Source: Onchidella celtica
Lineage: Eukaryota > Mollusca > Gastropoda > Systellommatophora > Onchidiidae
Direction: 5' to 3'
Assembly: GCA_963931925.1 (NCBI GenBank)
Contig: OZ007569.1
Location: 12,670,663 to 12,734,662, forward strand
DNA: 64,000 bases
Below, one piece after another: positions 1-11,961 of the stretch. Below the pieces are notes generated by a model. It was not told the origin of the DNA. It saw nothing but the letters and a program-made list of their open reading frames with translations, and made no database searches. Made by a program: the position numbers and the translations under genes. The number at the start of each line of letters is the position of its first letter. The stretch's first letter is position 1.

Positions 1-2224
1 CAAGTTTATCTTAAGATGAAAGGGTAATCAGCAATTGAAGTAACAAACGAATATACCCCCATCCACCATCAAGTTCAATGATATTCTAAGCCACATTTGT
101 ACCGTCCTGGGTCTAATTTCCGGCATGGTGGAGAAAACGAACGGGGTCTGTGATATTAAGTGTGTTTTGCCTTCGGGTGTCCTCAAGCTTGCCACATTGA
201 ATAGTTTGTCGTTGAGGTGTGTTTCAGAACAACGAATATATTGAGTGGAAACAGCTTGATAAACATTTAACTGAATTAATACATGCACATTTTATGTGTC
301 CAAGTCAGAGAAATAGTTATGTTCTCTTTATTTATTTTTTAAAATGTATTTAGCAGTATAATCGTCAGTAAATAGCATGCTGTTTGCCATCATTATATTC
401 CCAAAGACGTTCTGTATGATCTGGGGCTGCTCAGACACGCTACTAAATCGAGACTTTTTTCAATATCTGGTATAGCAGTGCAAAAATATTAATCACTCAT
501 TCAGGATAAGTTTGACTCCGCACAGTCTTAGTAGAAGTTCTAAAAAAAACAACAACTATTTAGACAGACTTTGTACTTTTCACTTGGTTGTCAGATGTGA
601 AGGACATGCACCCACGTAATGGCCTTTTTTCAGACATGATTTCTGACGCGAAATTGTAGTTTAAGAGATTACCAGGACTTCTGTTACCTCTTAGAGTGGC
701 TTAAGATGAGGACCTGAAGTTTTGTCAATCTTGGCAGTCCTGGAGATTGTGCAGTTAAACTGCCTTGGAGTTTGTCAGTCATGAAATGTTTTCAACATAG
801 TAAATATGCAGGTAACAAATGAATATGTGAATAACTTTTAAAACACTTTTCAAGAGGATATTTAAAGGTTTCAAGAACTGTTTGTTACTTATTTGTTGGA
901 ACCAAATATGTGACAGTTAAACAATGAATTAATTTTAAGTGGAGTGCTGTGATAGATAAGTATTTTGAGAATAAGCACTTTCTTTGTATTTTTTATTGTG
1001 ATTTAAATATTAAAGTTGCACGTACAAAACGATATTAATAGTGCTTTTGTTGCCTGGAAAATTACCTTTATTATGCAACAGTTCTTCTTGTCTGATCTTA
1101 GAATTGTTCAGCTGTGCTCAAGTTTCTGATACGATTACTCTGTCACTATTCAGTTCTTCCCTAAATCTGTTGTCTCTGTGTCAACATGGAGAAATTGATA
1201 CCAGATGTTTGGTGTAAATGTAGAATGTAGTGTGTCAGGAAGACTAGAAGTAACTGGGAGAATGCGAGCTTGGATTAGATTTGTTGCAAATATCATACAT
1301 TTCTCAAACAGTTCAGTTAACTGAATGGAGTGGCAAGCAATTCGACGATCCAACATTGATAATAACGACTTTACCAAAACGGGCTGTAGTGTTTTCCACT
1401 GAAGCGATCCCACAAGTTCAATGCATTTAGAGAAAATGTTGTGTTAGTGCTCAAGTCTTTATCTGAGACATGGCCATACCCACATTGACTTATAAGATCG
1501 TCATCCTAAGGTCTCTGGCACATGAGATTCCAAATTTGCCCTCAGCTAAACAAGTGAGTTATTCAGAACTTTACCACTGACAGTTTTAGAACTCTCAGGT
1601 CGAGGCCAAGGAGTGATCTGGCCTGTGTTGTAGTTTGCCTCTTCCTAGACAGCATCACAAGTCAGAGAGGGCAAGGGTTGGCTGATGTTTGTCAGAAAGT
1701 TGTCAGTTCATGTTGATTATAAGACTGATGTTGCTGCTGATGATAATGTTGAGAATTTGACATGGTAGAATGGAATGGATATACATGTATTAGCTGTGGT
1801 GGTCCAGCCGTCCATCCACCCAACCTACCTACCGGTCAGGTGAACAGATCTTTTGCTTCGTTATGATTTTTACTGTCACAGTCAACCAGTAACCAATCTC
1901 AGGTGTAATTTTAGTAGATTTGTGGACTCGAACAAATGATTATCTTACATTTAAAGCGAAACTCGATCCTAGTTTATAAGGATATGTGTTCATAATTATT
2001 ATCTCCGGTGACATAAAGTGAGGCTTATTTTGTCCACCTCAGTGGGCAACCTGGATGTAATTTTTTCTCTTTTCAGTTTTCGGTACACAAACAAACGAGA
2101 CATTTCGAATTGTGTGTGTGTGTGTGGGGGGGGGGGGCGACGAAATGTTTGTACTTCCTTCCATTATTCGAAATATACACAAATAAAAATGATTCTTTAT
2201 GCGAAATATTTTCATTAAATGCAG
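1..2224. other. unassigned non-coding sequence
   Basis: No open frame of note, no RNA gene and no repeat structure was recognised here. A GT-rich stretch running into a 12-base G tract lies at 2110-2137. Open frames in this interval are short and lack codon or domain signals. Confidence 0.6.
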
Positions 2225-2367
2225 CTCAAGATGAAACAAAAGTTTCACCCGCCACTCAGATCAAAGTGGATGTTGTACTGACTGAAGATGTCTATTAGGT
2301 GTACATTGAAATGTTGAACTATACCAACGCAGGCGTAAAAGAAGGATTACACAGACAAGAGGACAAG
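2225..2367 (+). other. candidate exon (probably untranslated)
   Basis: The interval is preceded by a T-rich acceptor ending in ATGCAG and followed by a perfect donor, AAG|GTAAGT, at 2368. All three frames close before the donor, so if it is an exon it would be untranslated or terminal. One frame reads CAAGATGAAACA onwards for 23 codons before a TAG at about 2296. The splice signals are what I see; the exon call is inference, and chance pairs of this strength are expected in 64 kb. Confidence 0.12.
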
Positions 2368-5300
2368 GTAAGTACTCAGATTTGAAATCAAAGAATAATG
2401 GAGAAAGCGGCTGCTTGAAAAGCGCACATAAATCTGCTTTAATTTGAGCGGCTAGCTAAGCCAGGCTCATGCGACTAGGATGTGGGGTTCCTTAATCCCC
2501 GGGGCCACTTGAGCATCATCACCCCCCCCCCCACCTCTAAGGGAGAGGGTGGGGCAGTGGCTGATTTATAGCGGCATTTATAACAGTGATAAGTTGAAAT
2601 AGATTGTTCTCCGAGTTTCCGTTGCTTAAATATGAAGATGATACCAAAACTTTGAAGATTTATGGGTTGAACTGATGATGTACACTTAACTCCCACGGCT
2701 TGGGATTTGTTTAAATTATAGAACTGTCATGAATTTAGCGTATTGTAACTTTCCACGACTTGGGCTCTTGGGTGCCAAAAGAGCATTAGGTGTTTTGCTG
2801 AAATTCGTACAAACTGAATTGTCATAATAATGAGGCTGAAGGCAGTTTGTCTGTGTTTTGTATGTGGCTTCTGGGGTTGTCAAAAAATTATCATACCTAT
2901 GAAAAGTTACTCTATATGGTATAATAACTCAGCTCTTAACGTGTTTCATAAGCTAGGGGGCAAGAGGAAGACACCGTGAGAGCGGAACCATGCAGTTTTC
3001 AGGGCTTCATTTGAGTGCACAGACTCGCACTGGATGACCTCAGACAGAGCTCAGGCAATGGGGTACTCTGCCCCACCAAGAACAGTGGATTATCATGTCC
3101 ATTCCAGAAAAATCTCCATCATCGTCATTGTCAACACAACAGTAAAAACGAGGAAGTACTCAAGTACCCATGTGAAGTTTGACACTGGATATGGGCGAAC
3201 AAATAGTGGAGAATTTCATTCGCATACATGTAATTTACCATTTCATCTAATGTTCACTTCATCAGTGGATGTGTATAATAAATGTTTAAGCTCCCTCGCA
3301 ACTCCTGTATTGAAGAGTTGAAATTTCTCTCCTGTTTATAGACTACTTTGCTGAAGGATTAAATGGCAGAGCTTTTCCAAGTGAGCCAAACATTTCTGAC
3401 CTAATTTGGTTACAGCATTTAAACAGCATCTGATTCACAGATCCCGTTATTCCTGCTTTAGACTGAACAATCACGTCATTAAGTGTTGACATAAATACAC
3501 AAAAAGCCTAAACACATATGGTTGAACATGGAAAAGGTCGGTGAAAGAGTCAAGCAACAAACGCACGATAGGTCTGGAAAATCAAAGGTTACAATCAGTG
3601 CCCCGGGCTGGAGAGGCCAAGACCAAAATGATGGTTTTATCAAGACTACGGGAAAGGTTAAATCATTTGATCCTGTGTTCTGATCTGCCAGGCCACAGAG
3701 GATGGGCGAATGCAAGAGGAAATGTGGCAAATTTGCGCAAATGTAATAAGGCGCTGGGCTTTGTCTTGAGCTCTGCCTGTTTATTTCCCTTACCAATTCA
3801 GTTAGTGAAGATTGCGAGTTGTGGCTGGGGCAGTGCTGAACTAGGAGTGTGTCGTTGAGTACCGTAGCGGTCGGAGATTATCTGAGTCACTCTTGGTGTC
3901 TGGTGAACATACTTCTTATAATATATTATATCCCATTGTATTCCTTGGATGTTATGAAGGCTACTTTTGTTGTTGAGCGTCGAGGCAGTGTAATTGAATG
4001 GCATTTTCTCAGGACATAACCACATCTTCCTTCTTCCATAAATTAACGTAAAACTTCTATCCTGCTACGGCTACACATTACTCACTGCGAAAAGTTTCAA
4101 CATATTTATATCCTGATCAAAATCATTAGAGACAACGTGATTATTCCGTAGGTCAGTCAAGACTTCTCCGGGTTCTTTGCCCACGGGAAGATAAGCAAAT
4201 GGAGATTGGATAGGTAAGGGGAGGGGTGCGGGCATGGAAGGAGTAGCATAAGGGTACTTCAGAAGATAAGGGTACTTCAGAAGTGTCTAATTTTCTTTTA
4301 AAGATGAATTGTAGAGAACCTAACGGGGGCGTGGGGGGGGGGGGCGCGAAATGGTTTTGCCTGTCATGACTATGTAGGAACCAAACGATCTAAGCGGGGT
4401 TAAAGTGTCTCGGAATGTGTTTTTGTTGGCTATTATAATTTTAGGTATAAGAGAACAGGAGTATTTAAAGCTATGGTCAATACGTTTTCATTATGTTTTC
4501 ACTGAGGCTGAGACTATGGTGACAGTTGATATGATTTTCATATTGAAAACTTTGTGGTTTCAACTGATAAGCTGCTGGATCCGTTTCAGTCCAGAATAAA
4601 GTAATGTTTTGTATCTAAGAGTCAAATTAGAAATAGGAACTGCGCAGAATTTGCGCAACGTCAAATCTCAATGGATTAAAAAGAAAAAAAAAACTATAGA
4701 ATGTTTGGAAGCAAATCTCTATCGGAGACAGAAGAGGGGAAAAATGTTATGTCCAGTGTCAGAGTGAATTAAAGAGTCATTTTCTCTACCACTGATGTCT
4801 TCAGAATCTCCTGTAAATCGTGTTACATCTTTATATCCTTCTTATTACGATTTTCTTCGATAGTCAGTATCATTTTCAAGATTTAGAGTTTGTACAATTA
4901 TAGATTTAAGGCAACAATTTATTAGACCCCAGCTGGCCTCCTAAACCGCGTATGATGTTTGAGCGCCCCATTTTAGCCAGAAAAATGCTCTGCACAGTTT
5001 GTTTTCGTTCGTTGGTGTTTCCAGCTTCCTCTCCATATTACAGGTACTTCTTCGTACCGATCTGGCAAGCATTAAATCATGGGGGAAAAGGGGAAAAGCC
5101 CCAGCGGAATGATGAACAGTCACCATAGATCATGTGTATCATCAGGTAGTCTAGATAGAAAAGCCTGGGGGACACGCGGGGTGCTCCACTGACAAGCTGG
5201 GATAATAAAATCTTGTCTGTAGTTCCAGATACTGAGATAGCAGCTCCTTGGTCTCTGTGAAGCCGAAACACCAGGCTAGTCTGCACTTCTTCATCCGTGT

Positions 5301-6134
5301 CTGGCTCATCTTGCCGTTTTGTTTTTTCTATTTTGTTGTTGTCTCTTACTTTGGATTCTCATATTATTTTCTCTCATGGTATCTTTTGCAATTACCCTGT
5401 CTATTCTGCATCTGTTTTTGCGCTTCCGAAGTACTTAAGCCCGCCCCCAGGCCTCCCCCTTTCTTGCCCGCAACTTGCCATTCGCGCTTTGACATCAACC
5501 ACTACTACCGCGTCAGCTTTTTGTTTTACTTTTATTATCATATTTTTATATATCCTTTTCCTCCTCATTTTTCTGTTTTGCATATGTATCCTTAGTTTCA
5601 CCTTCTTCGTCATCATCATAGGATAGATTATCGCCATCACTGAAAACTGTTTTCAATATGGGCTTTTCATTCTCAGTAATCCTCCCCAGTTCTTCCTTCT
5701 CCCTCCCCCGTTTCGTTTCTCATCCTTCTGGTCTCCACACTCCCAGGTCCCGATAATCGAATGAAGCCTCTGGTTTACGTTCAAGCTGTGAATGATTATC
5801 GTAAATAGAACTGCCAATTCCGCCATTTAAAAAAACAACAACTTTAAACTGTGTTCAAGAGGCAAAAGGGTTGCAAGTCCTCAATTGTATAATGTGCGTG
5901 CCATTTTGTGACTTACCATTTGGCCCTGAATTATCGGAGAATCTAACAAGTGACAATCACACAAGCCAGAAGTGAAAACATCCTTTACTCTGAAAATTAT
6001 GTGATTTCAGCTTGCTGGTGCTTTCTGCCTTAAGTCAAAACTTGGCGGAAATTAAAATGTTGGGTTTTAAATAATTCGAGGTCTATATGGATTTGTACCA
6101 ACGCTACGTCCTCTGTGATGTATCATGTGATTTT
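2368..6134. other. unassigned non-coding sequence
   Basis: It contains G/C homopolymers at 2522-2532 and 4333-4344 and the 18-bp tandem duplication at 4248-4283. A minus-strand interval at 5917-5989 lies between an acceptor-like TTTTCAG and a donor AATG|GTAAGT with one open frame of 24 codons, which is too short to be convincing. Nothing else was recognised. Confidence 0.55.
4248..4283. repeat. 18-bp perfect tandem duplication
   Basis: The unit ATAAGGGTACTTCAGAAG occurs twice head to tail with no mismatch. It is a simple local duplication with no associated gene. Confidence 0.9.
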
Positions 6135-7250
6135 TGTCACAAATCCCAGACTGGGAGATGTAATAGTTTATGACAGGACGACAATCACTAACAAACAAGT
6201 TTAACACTTAACAAATCAACCCATCAGACTCACACATTTATTAAACATAATTATACATATAATAGCGCAATTACATACATCATATTATTGAAATGAACTG
6301 CCGTACAACGGCCTTATTCTCACACACACTCTCCCTCGGATCCACAATCCGGTAGTTACTCCTAAAGGCACTTCGGCCTCAGCCTCTCCCCTCAGGGTCT
6401 TAATAGCACATTAATGATTCACTGGCACCGCCGTCTCTCAACATCACCTTCCTATTGCCATACAACTTATCAGTTCACTTGCCCCTCATCATGGCCATAA
6501 TATAGTATCTCATTCACTCTCATATCTACGTCCCTGTCCGTGGCCCGACTGCCACGACTTTATGTGCCTCTACTGTCCTGCACTGACAGTCTCACTTCTG
6601 GCCTATGTATGGCCTCCGGCCCTATGCTGGCCTATCACTTGTGCTCATCGAGGTGGCTCTTCGGCCCGTCCCCGACACCTACAAGAATAACATTACATTG
6701 GTATAATACCCTACCATTTCTATTCACTCCACCTCTCCTTACAATCCATGAAGCGTACACACACTAGTTCACCTTTCACTCACCACACATACTACGGTAA
6801 CACACCTCCATCGGAGTACACACTACTCACTCGCGCTACAATTCCATGAACTCACTTTCATCTATCGCTCATGGCGCACATTGCTATATCCAATATCAAG
6901 GACTTCCACATTCCTCACATATACTTATTCACATCATGGTAATAGACGAATATAATATAATACATCAATCATAATAATCAATCAACGTTCTACATACCAG
7001 TCATTACTGGAAAGACTCTTCCACTAGTCTTCTCGACTGCTCCCTTTATGTCCGCCCGATGGGCTCTTATTCACAGGTCCGCTCCGTCGGACCTTCTAAC
7101 TTGCAGTGATAGTAATACCGCGCTTTCGCCTCATTCAGACCCCCCCACTACTCACAACAGCACGCTTAACTTGCTGTCTACTGTGAGCCCTTCTTACTCT
7201 ACACCCGCTCTGTAGCAATCCCCTTAATTGCACTCACTCCACTCGTGACA
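6135..7250 (-). mobile_element. solo LTR of an LTR retrotransposon, minus orientation
   Basis: The interval begins TGTCACAAAT and ends ACTCGTGACA, giving the TG...CA termini and inverted pentamer (TGTCA/TGACA) typical of retroviral-type LTRs. It is flanked by a perfect 5-bp direct repeat, ATTTT, at 6130-6134 and 7251-7255. Minus orientation is inferred. Read on the minus strand it starts TGTCACGAGTGG, like the LTR at 16125, then has a TATA-like CATAAAG (7044-7050), and an AATAAA signal (6237-6242) about 100 bp before its 3' end. No gag or pol sequence lies on either side, so it is a solo LTR left by recombination. The 5-bp duplication fits Ty3/Gypsy or related families; the exact family is not determined. 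Its size is 1116 bp. Confidence 0.85.
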
Positions 7251-8192
7251 ATTTTCAACCTTTTATATTCACGTTTTATTCTCTTATGTGAGCATGAGAA
7301 CTGAGTCAGAGGTCAGTTATGGTCTAGTGGATGGTCGCTATCATTAATAATATTATTTGCAAAAGCTCTTTTTTCATCTGTGCCTTTAGCTTTTTCTCAT
7401 TTCAGAATATCAGACTGATGTAAATGCACACGGTCTTTTCTGGTTCCGAAGCTACGGGACATAGTAACTTCTATAATAATATCGCCTCAAAAGCATCATA
7501 TCTCTATTTTGCAGCTAAAACAGAACATAATATGAAGAAATAAAAGTAATCTAATAAAGAAAAACAAAAACAAGAAGAACAGAATTCTGATGAGATGAAT
7601 ATTCCACGCATATCTATTTTTGACAGCCACCACATTCATGCGGCAGTGCGTTTAGCTGTTAATCTCATTTGGCAGAGTAGAAAACTTTGAAGGCGGATAA
7701 TGATATATCCAGTTCATGTTTTTAGCTTTTTTTTTAATTATGGGGGAGATTTGTAGCAATAAGAGCAGCTTTGTTTATAATGACATACGACCCTTAACAA
7801 ACGACACGTTTGTTTCTTTCCTGCATTATGTGGGACAAACATCGTCAAAACAAATGCAAGATTTGGCGACGCACACGTAAACCGGAAGTCTTAAGCTGTA
7901 CAGTAGAAGTTTCTCACTGTCTTTCCACGCAACTTCAGGAAATGTCTAAACAATCATCTCCTCATAAAACAGCTGAAATTTAGCTGACAAGTTATCAAAA
8001 TGTTTTGCAAACATCATTTGTTCCAGTTTACCGTTCACCATCATTAAAATAGCTCCTGTATGTTCCAGCAAGACACTCGTTTTAGACACAAATTAAAGAA
8101 TTACCTGCATTCCCATTAGTTTAACTTGTCTCTGATCCGTTGTGGAAGATATCAGACTTGAGTTAACATGTCTGTTGTCATTGTTGGTATCA

Positions 8193-8224
8193 CTGTGTGT
8201 GTGTGTGTGTATGTGTATGTGTGT
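8193..8224. repeat. (GT)n microsatellite
   Basis: This is a near-uninterrupted GT dinucleotide run with two GTAT interruptions. Confidence 0.9.
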
Positions 8225-9278
8225 AATGTGAGCGCTTGTGTGGGCGCACCCCATTTGGAGATGTTATCTTCACGTGCTGATGAAGTAATTTTCTGTTTCA
8301 AAGGCCTGTTAGGTGAATAAGTCGAAAGGGGGTAAAACTGGGAGTGCTATACTTCTCACAGATGTTTAAGAACACCTTTTGCCTGTGAGAACTCTCGACA
8401 AAGGAAGATTTCCTGTTTGTGCTCATGCGCTTATCAAGGCACCTTCACAGAGCCGTTTTTAACGCAGAGACACACTGGACGGTTACCCGGAAGCCCCCCC
8501 CCCCACCCTGCAAATTTACATTGGTTTTTTGAGAAGGGCGGGCTGCAGCCTTTGGCTTTGCCCGGGGGCCCATGATGGTGTTACGGCGGCCTTGGGTCTT
8601 CATGCAGCTCATTTTCCCATTCAATATTGTCTCTCCCTCCCTCTTCATTTCTGAGTTACTTTGAGATGAAGGGTGAAGAAATGACCCTACAGAAACCCTA
8701 CTCTAGGATGGCCGGACTAAAAGAAATGAATAGCTTTGAGCATAAATGTAATTTCTGGGCTGGGATATGAGATTTTCATGCTGTCTGACTGAGTCCTGGC
8801 CGGTCACCTGAAAATGTTCTAGTCGCCTTGTTCTGCTGGTGCACTGGGTTCTTCAGGCTGATCGGGGCGGGATGTTCTATCCATGCATGCAATGGCTATA
8901 ACAGGTGACCGGGACTTGTGGTGACCCGATCAACAGTTTTATTAGTCATACGTTTTTGAACAACAGCATGACCAAAGTATACTAAGTAACCTATTTGGGG
9001 GCAGCTGTCAAAGGTAGGAGAATTTCTTAGCACTATGCAGTTACATGAACTCTACAGGACATGTATACGGCATGACAAAGCTGTTAATCCACCTTACACT
9101 GAAACCTTCTATCCACTTGGAGATTTGTAAGAAGTTGTTATAAAAGTTCAACCAAACACCGCGATAAATGGAAGACACAATTTCAGTGTGACCAACCATA
9201 ACTCAAGATTTGCAGCACAAAACTCATGGCTGATGTCAGAGTTTGAAAAGTTCCATATGGCAAGGCATAATGAAATTT

Positions 9279-9296
9279 GGGGGGGGGGGGGGGGGG
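9279..9296. repeat. 18-base poly-G tract
   Basis: This is the longest single-base G run in the window. It is one of more than two dozen G or C runs of at least ten bases in the window. Confidence 0.9.
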
Positions 9297-10199
9297 ATTT
9301 TATCGTCAGATTCGTCACAGAATTATGTGGGATAAATATCGTTTTATTTGGCACCTTGGTGTATGCGGGTCGACTCATTATTGGCCTGATTGTTGAGTTT
9401 GTTGGCGCATTTAACATCACAAATGGAAAACTTTTCGCCCAGCGTGACACAGAGGCATTTTTGTCTTCAGAGAATCCGAGATCTGGGTGCAAATATTACC
9501 TGTGGGTGTTTGCTGGACATCAGTTTTCATGAAGTTTGTGAACTTTTTAAGACGACAGCCATTTAGGATTGAAACATTGCTTCACCTCTCCAACTGGTTT
9601 GATTTGCTACTTGCTGCTGCGTGGAAGATGCAGGAACTAAACATTGTGCTGTACTGTCACTATAAGCGTGATTATTAGGATGAACCTTCGAATACGAAAC
9701 TATTTGTAAAATCACGGATTCCTTCTGAGATTTCTTGTTATCAAACACAAGAAGGGGAAATGAGTATGTATTGCCGAACTGCGAATTTAGGAGGTGAAAA
9801 TAGTAATCTGAGGTCAACGTAATTCGTTCTGGATTATCTATCCGATGCAGAGACAAAAGGTGGCAAAAGGAAAAAGTTGTATGTAGCAAAGCCCGGGGTT
9901 GAGAAATAATACACAAAAGTTATAATAAAGCGCAAAGGAAAAGAGCAAGCCAAGACACGCCAAGCTTTCTGTATTTTTACTTTTATCAAGGGAAAAAGTG
10001 TAAAAGGGTGGAAAATTGAACCGATAAAACAATTGAACAAAGAAAAAAAATTGTGGAATGTAAAACCAATATGAGTACATGATTGTACTTAGCTTCGAGT
10101 CCAGACTTGGATTTTCGGAGCGCAGCACGTCCGTCAGTATATCTTAATTAATAAATGGATAAGATTTTCAGAGATTTAAATTGTATGTTTCTGTCCTAG

Positions 10200-10330
10200 G
10201 CAGGTTCTTCTGGACATTCCAGACCATAGAGGCATCTGAGTGATGACAGGCGCTGGGACTGGGCCTGTATTAGATCAAAGCAATGGGAGACAAAGTAAAT
10301 TATCACAGTAACCACAATGACTGGCATGCG
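10200..10330 (+). other. candidate 5' exon with start codon
   Basis: A good pyrimidine-rich acceptor (TTTCTGTCCTAG) precedes the interval and a strong donor GCG|GTAAGT follows it. All frames close in the 5' part, as expected for untranslated sequence. An ATG in good context (GCAATGG) at 10283 then opens a frame that runs exactly 16 codons to the donor in phase 0, reading MGDKVNYHSNHNDWHA. No family is recognised. The splice sites and ATG are seen directly; that this is a real exon is inference, and coincidence is possible. Confidence 0.18.
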
Positions 10331-10500
10331 GTAAGTTTTGTATTATATGGTGGCATCGCGTTCTTAGCATCTACCACAAGATCCCACACTTTAGAAAGCC
10401 AGTCTCACTGAAGGTATTAAAATTTTCGGGTAGGAGATGCAGATCAATAGCCTGCTCTTACCCTGAAAATAGCAGACACTTACAGTATACACCAAAGTAC

Positions 10501-10523
10501 ACGCACACACACACACACACACA
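10501..10523. repeat. (CA)n microsatellite
   Basis: A short CA dinucleotide run. Confidence 0.85.
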
Positions 10524-11860
10524 ACGGGGACAAATTACAAGTGATAAAATGCCAGACCAAGTGCAGACACAACAAAAGTTCTTCCCCCTTCTCTATTTCT
10601 GCAAAATACCACAGGTTTGTTTAGAGAATGCATGATAATGTCAGACGACGAGAAGGATGGGAGATATAATATTAGGGGGAGTGAGGTGGAGGTTAAGTGT
10701 TCTACAATGGCGAGTTTCGAATGTGTTGTGTACTCATTTACATTTCCAGAAGCTCGTCGCTGACTTTTTGTGCCACTGCGAGTTCCGTCATCATGAACTC
10801 TGCTGGAGTCATTTCCCACGTCTGCATGAGTTATTTCTCTTAGGGTTTTTCCGATTATTGGCTGAAGAATTACAGAAATCGCGGAGCAATCCAGAGGCGA
10901 AAACCGAACACTTGATGGTAAGTGTGTGGGTGCTTTAAAAGGAGGAGAAAGTGATGACATGAGGAAACGGGAGAAAGTTGATAAGAACACTCGTACAAGT
11001 TAATTAAATTTTATTGTGTCTTGCCTTTTGTTTTAGTAGCAAGCTCTCTCCTCTTTCCTTTCCTGCAGCAGCGTCTGAAAGAAATATTGCCTTTGTTCTG
11101 ACGTGACAGTACACCATAGATCCTTTTCATTGTTGTAGGATCTTGAAATAATGCAAGATTCATGGCGACAGCTTGATTGCATTGTGGTTGATAGTTATAG
11201 CGTGATGACAGTGCCAGAGAAATGTACGCCATCCTCATGGTTACACACAATTTCCATGAAATAGACTAAATCGGGTAAAATGGGTGCTGGAAACAAATCT
11301 GTCTAGTGACATAAATAATACCATAAACGCTAATCCAGATCAAATTCGCTTTTTTTTTTTTGTTCGATGTTTTTTTGTTTAACATCTTTTTTATAATAAA
11401 ATGGGCACTATTTTTCTAGCTGGGTTACAATTTTGTAGCATTAATAGTTTGTTTTGATTTTTCTTTGGTTTATCACTAAATGGAAATTGCACAAAGAATC
11501 ATGCGGGGCGAAACGCGAAATATCTTTGGGGCCTCCTGTAAATTTTGTTTTGGGCGTGTACAGTCTTTTACCATAACAATATGATTGAAATGCTAATCTG
11601 ACTGGAGAGCAAAGTTGCCGGATATGCTTGCTCTGAGCTAAATAAATTTATTACACAAACAGGGACCATTCAATACACACTGGCAAAGTGGCATACTGAT
11701 CAGTCTTGCGGTAGGGAGTGGTCGTCATGCTGTTTAGTCATATTCCTGTCTGTCCATTCCCATCTCTGCAGGATTTTCTATGTTGGAAATCTAGACACGA
11801 GCAGATGAATTCTGAAGCCGAAAGAATTTCTGTTTTGTCCTGTTTCGTCTTCGTCGTTAG

Positions 11861-11961
11861 TTCGCGCGGTTGTGGTCTAATCTGAAAATGGCGGGTCGTA
11901 AAAATATAATTATGCTTGAGTGTCTCCGTGGTTCTCTGTCTGTATGTCATGTAGTTTTGGG
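11861..11961 (+). other. candidate 5' exon with start codon
   Basis: The preceding 35 bases are strongly pyrimidine-rich, ending TCTTCGTCGTTAG, which is a strong acceptor. The 3' boundary is a good donor, GGG|GTAAGT. Inside, an ATG in near-ideal context (AAAATGG) at 11888 opens 24 codons starting MAGRKNIIMLECLRGSLSV, ending in phase 2 at the donor. No domain is recognisable. It would suit a first coding exon; expression evidence is absent. Confidence 0.2.

Larger units (their letters stand above)
7251..10199. other. unassigned non-coding sequence
   Basis: It holds a GT microsatellite (about 8193-8224), a C11 tract (8494-8504) and an 18-base G tract (9279-9296). No coding, RNA or transposon signal was recognised. 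Confidence 0.55.

Noticed and set aside
5917..5989. Minus-strand 24-codon segment with acceptor and donor
   Set aside because: Open frames this short between splice-like sites are expected repeatedly by chance.
10535..10990. 151-codon minus-strand open frame
   Set aside because: No domain; no splice or start-context support; overlaps a donor-like site on the plus strand without a consistent gene model.
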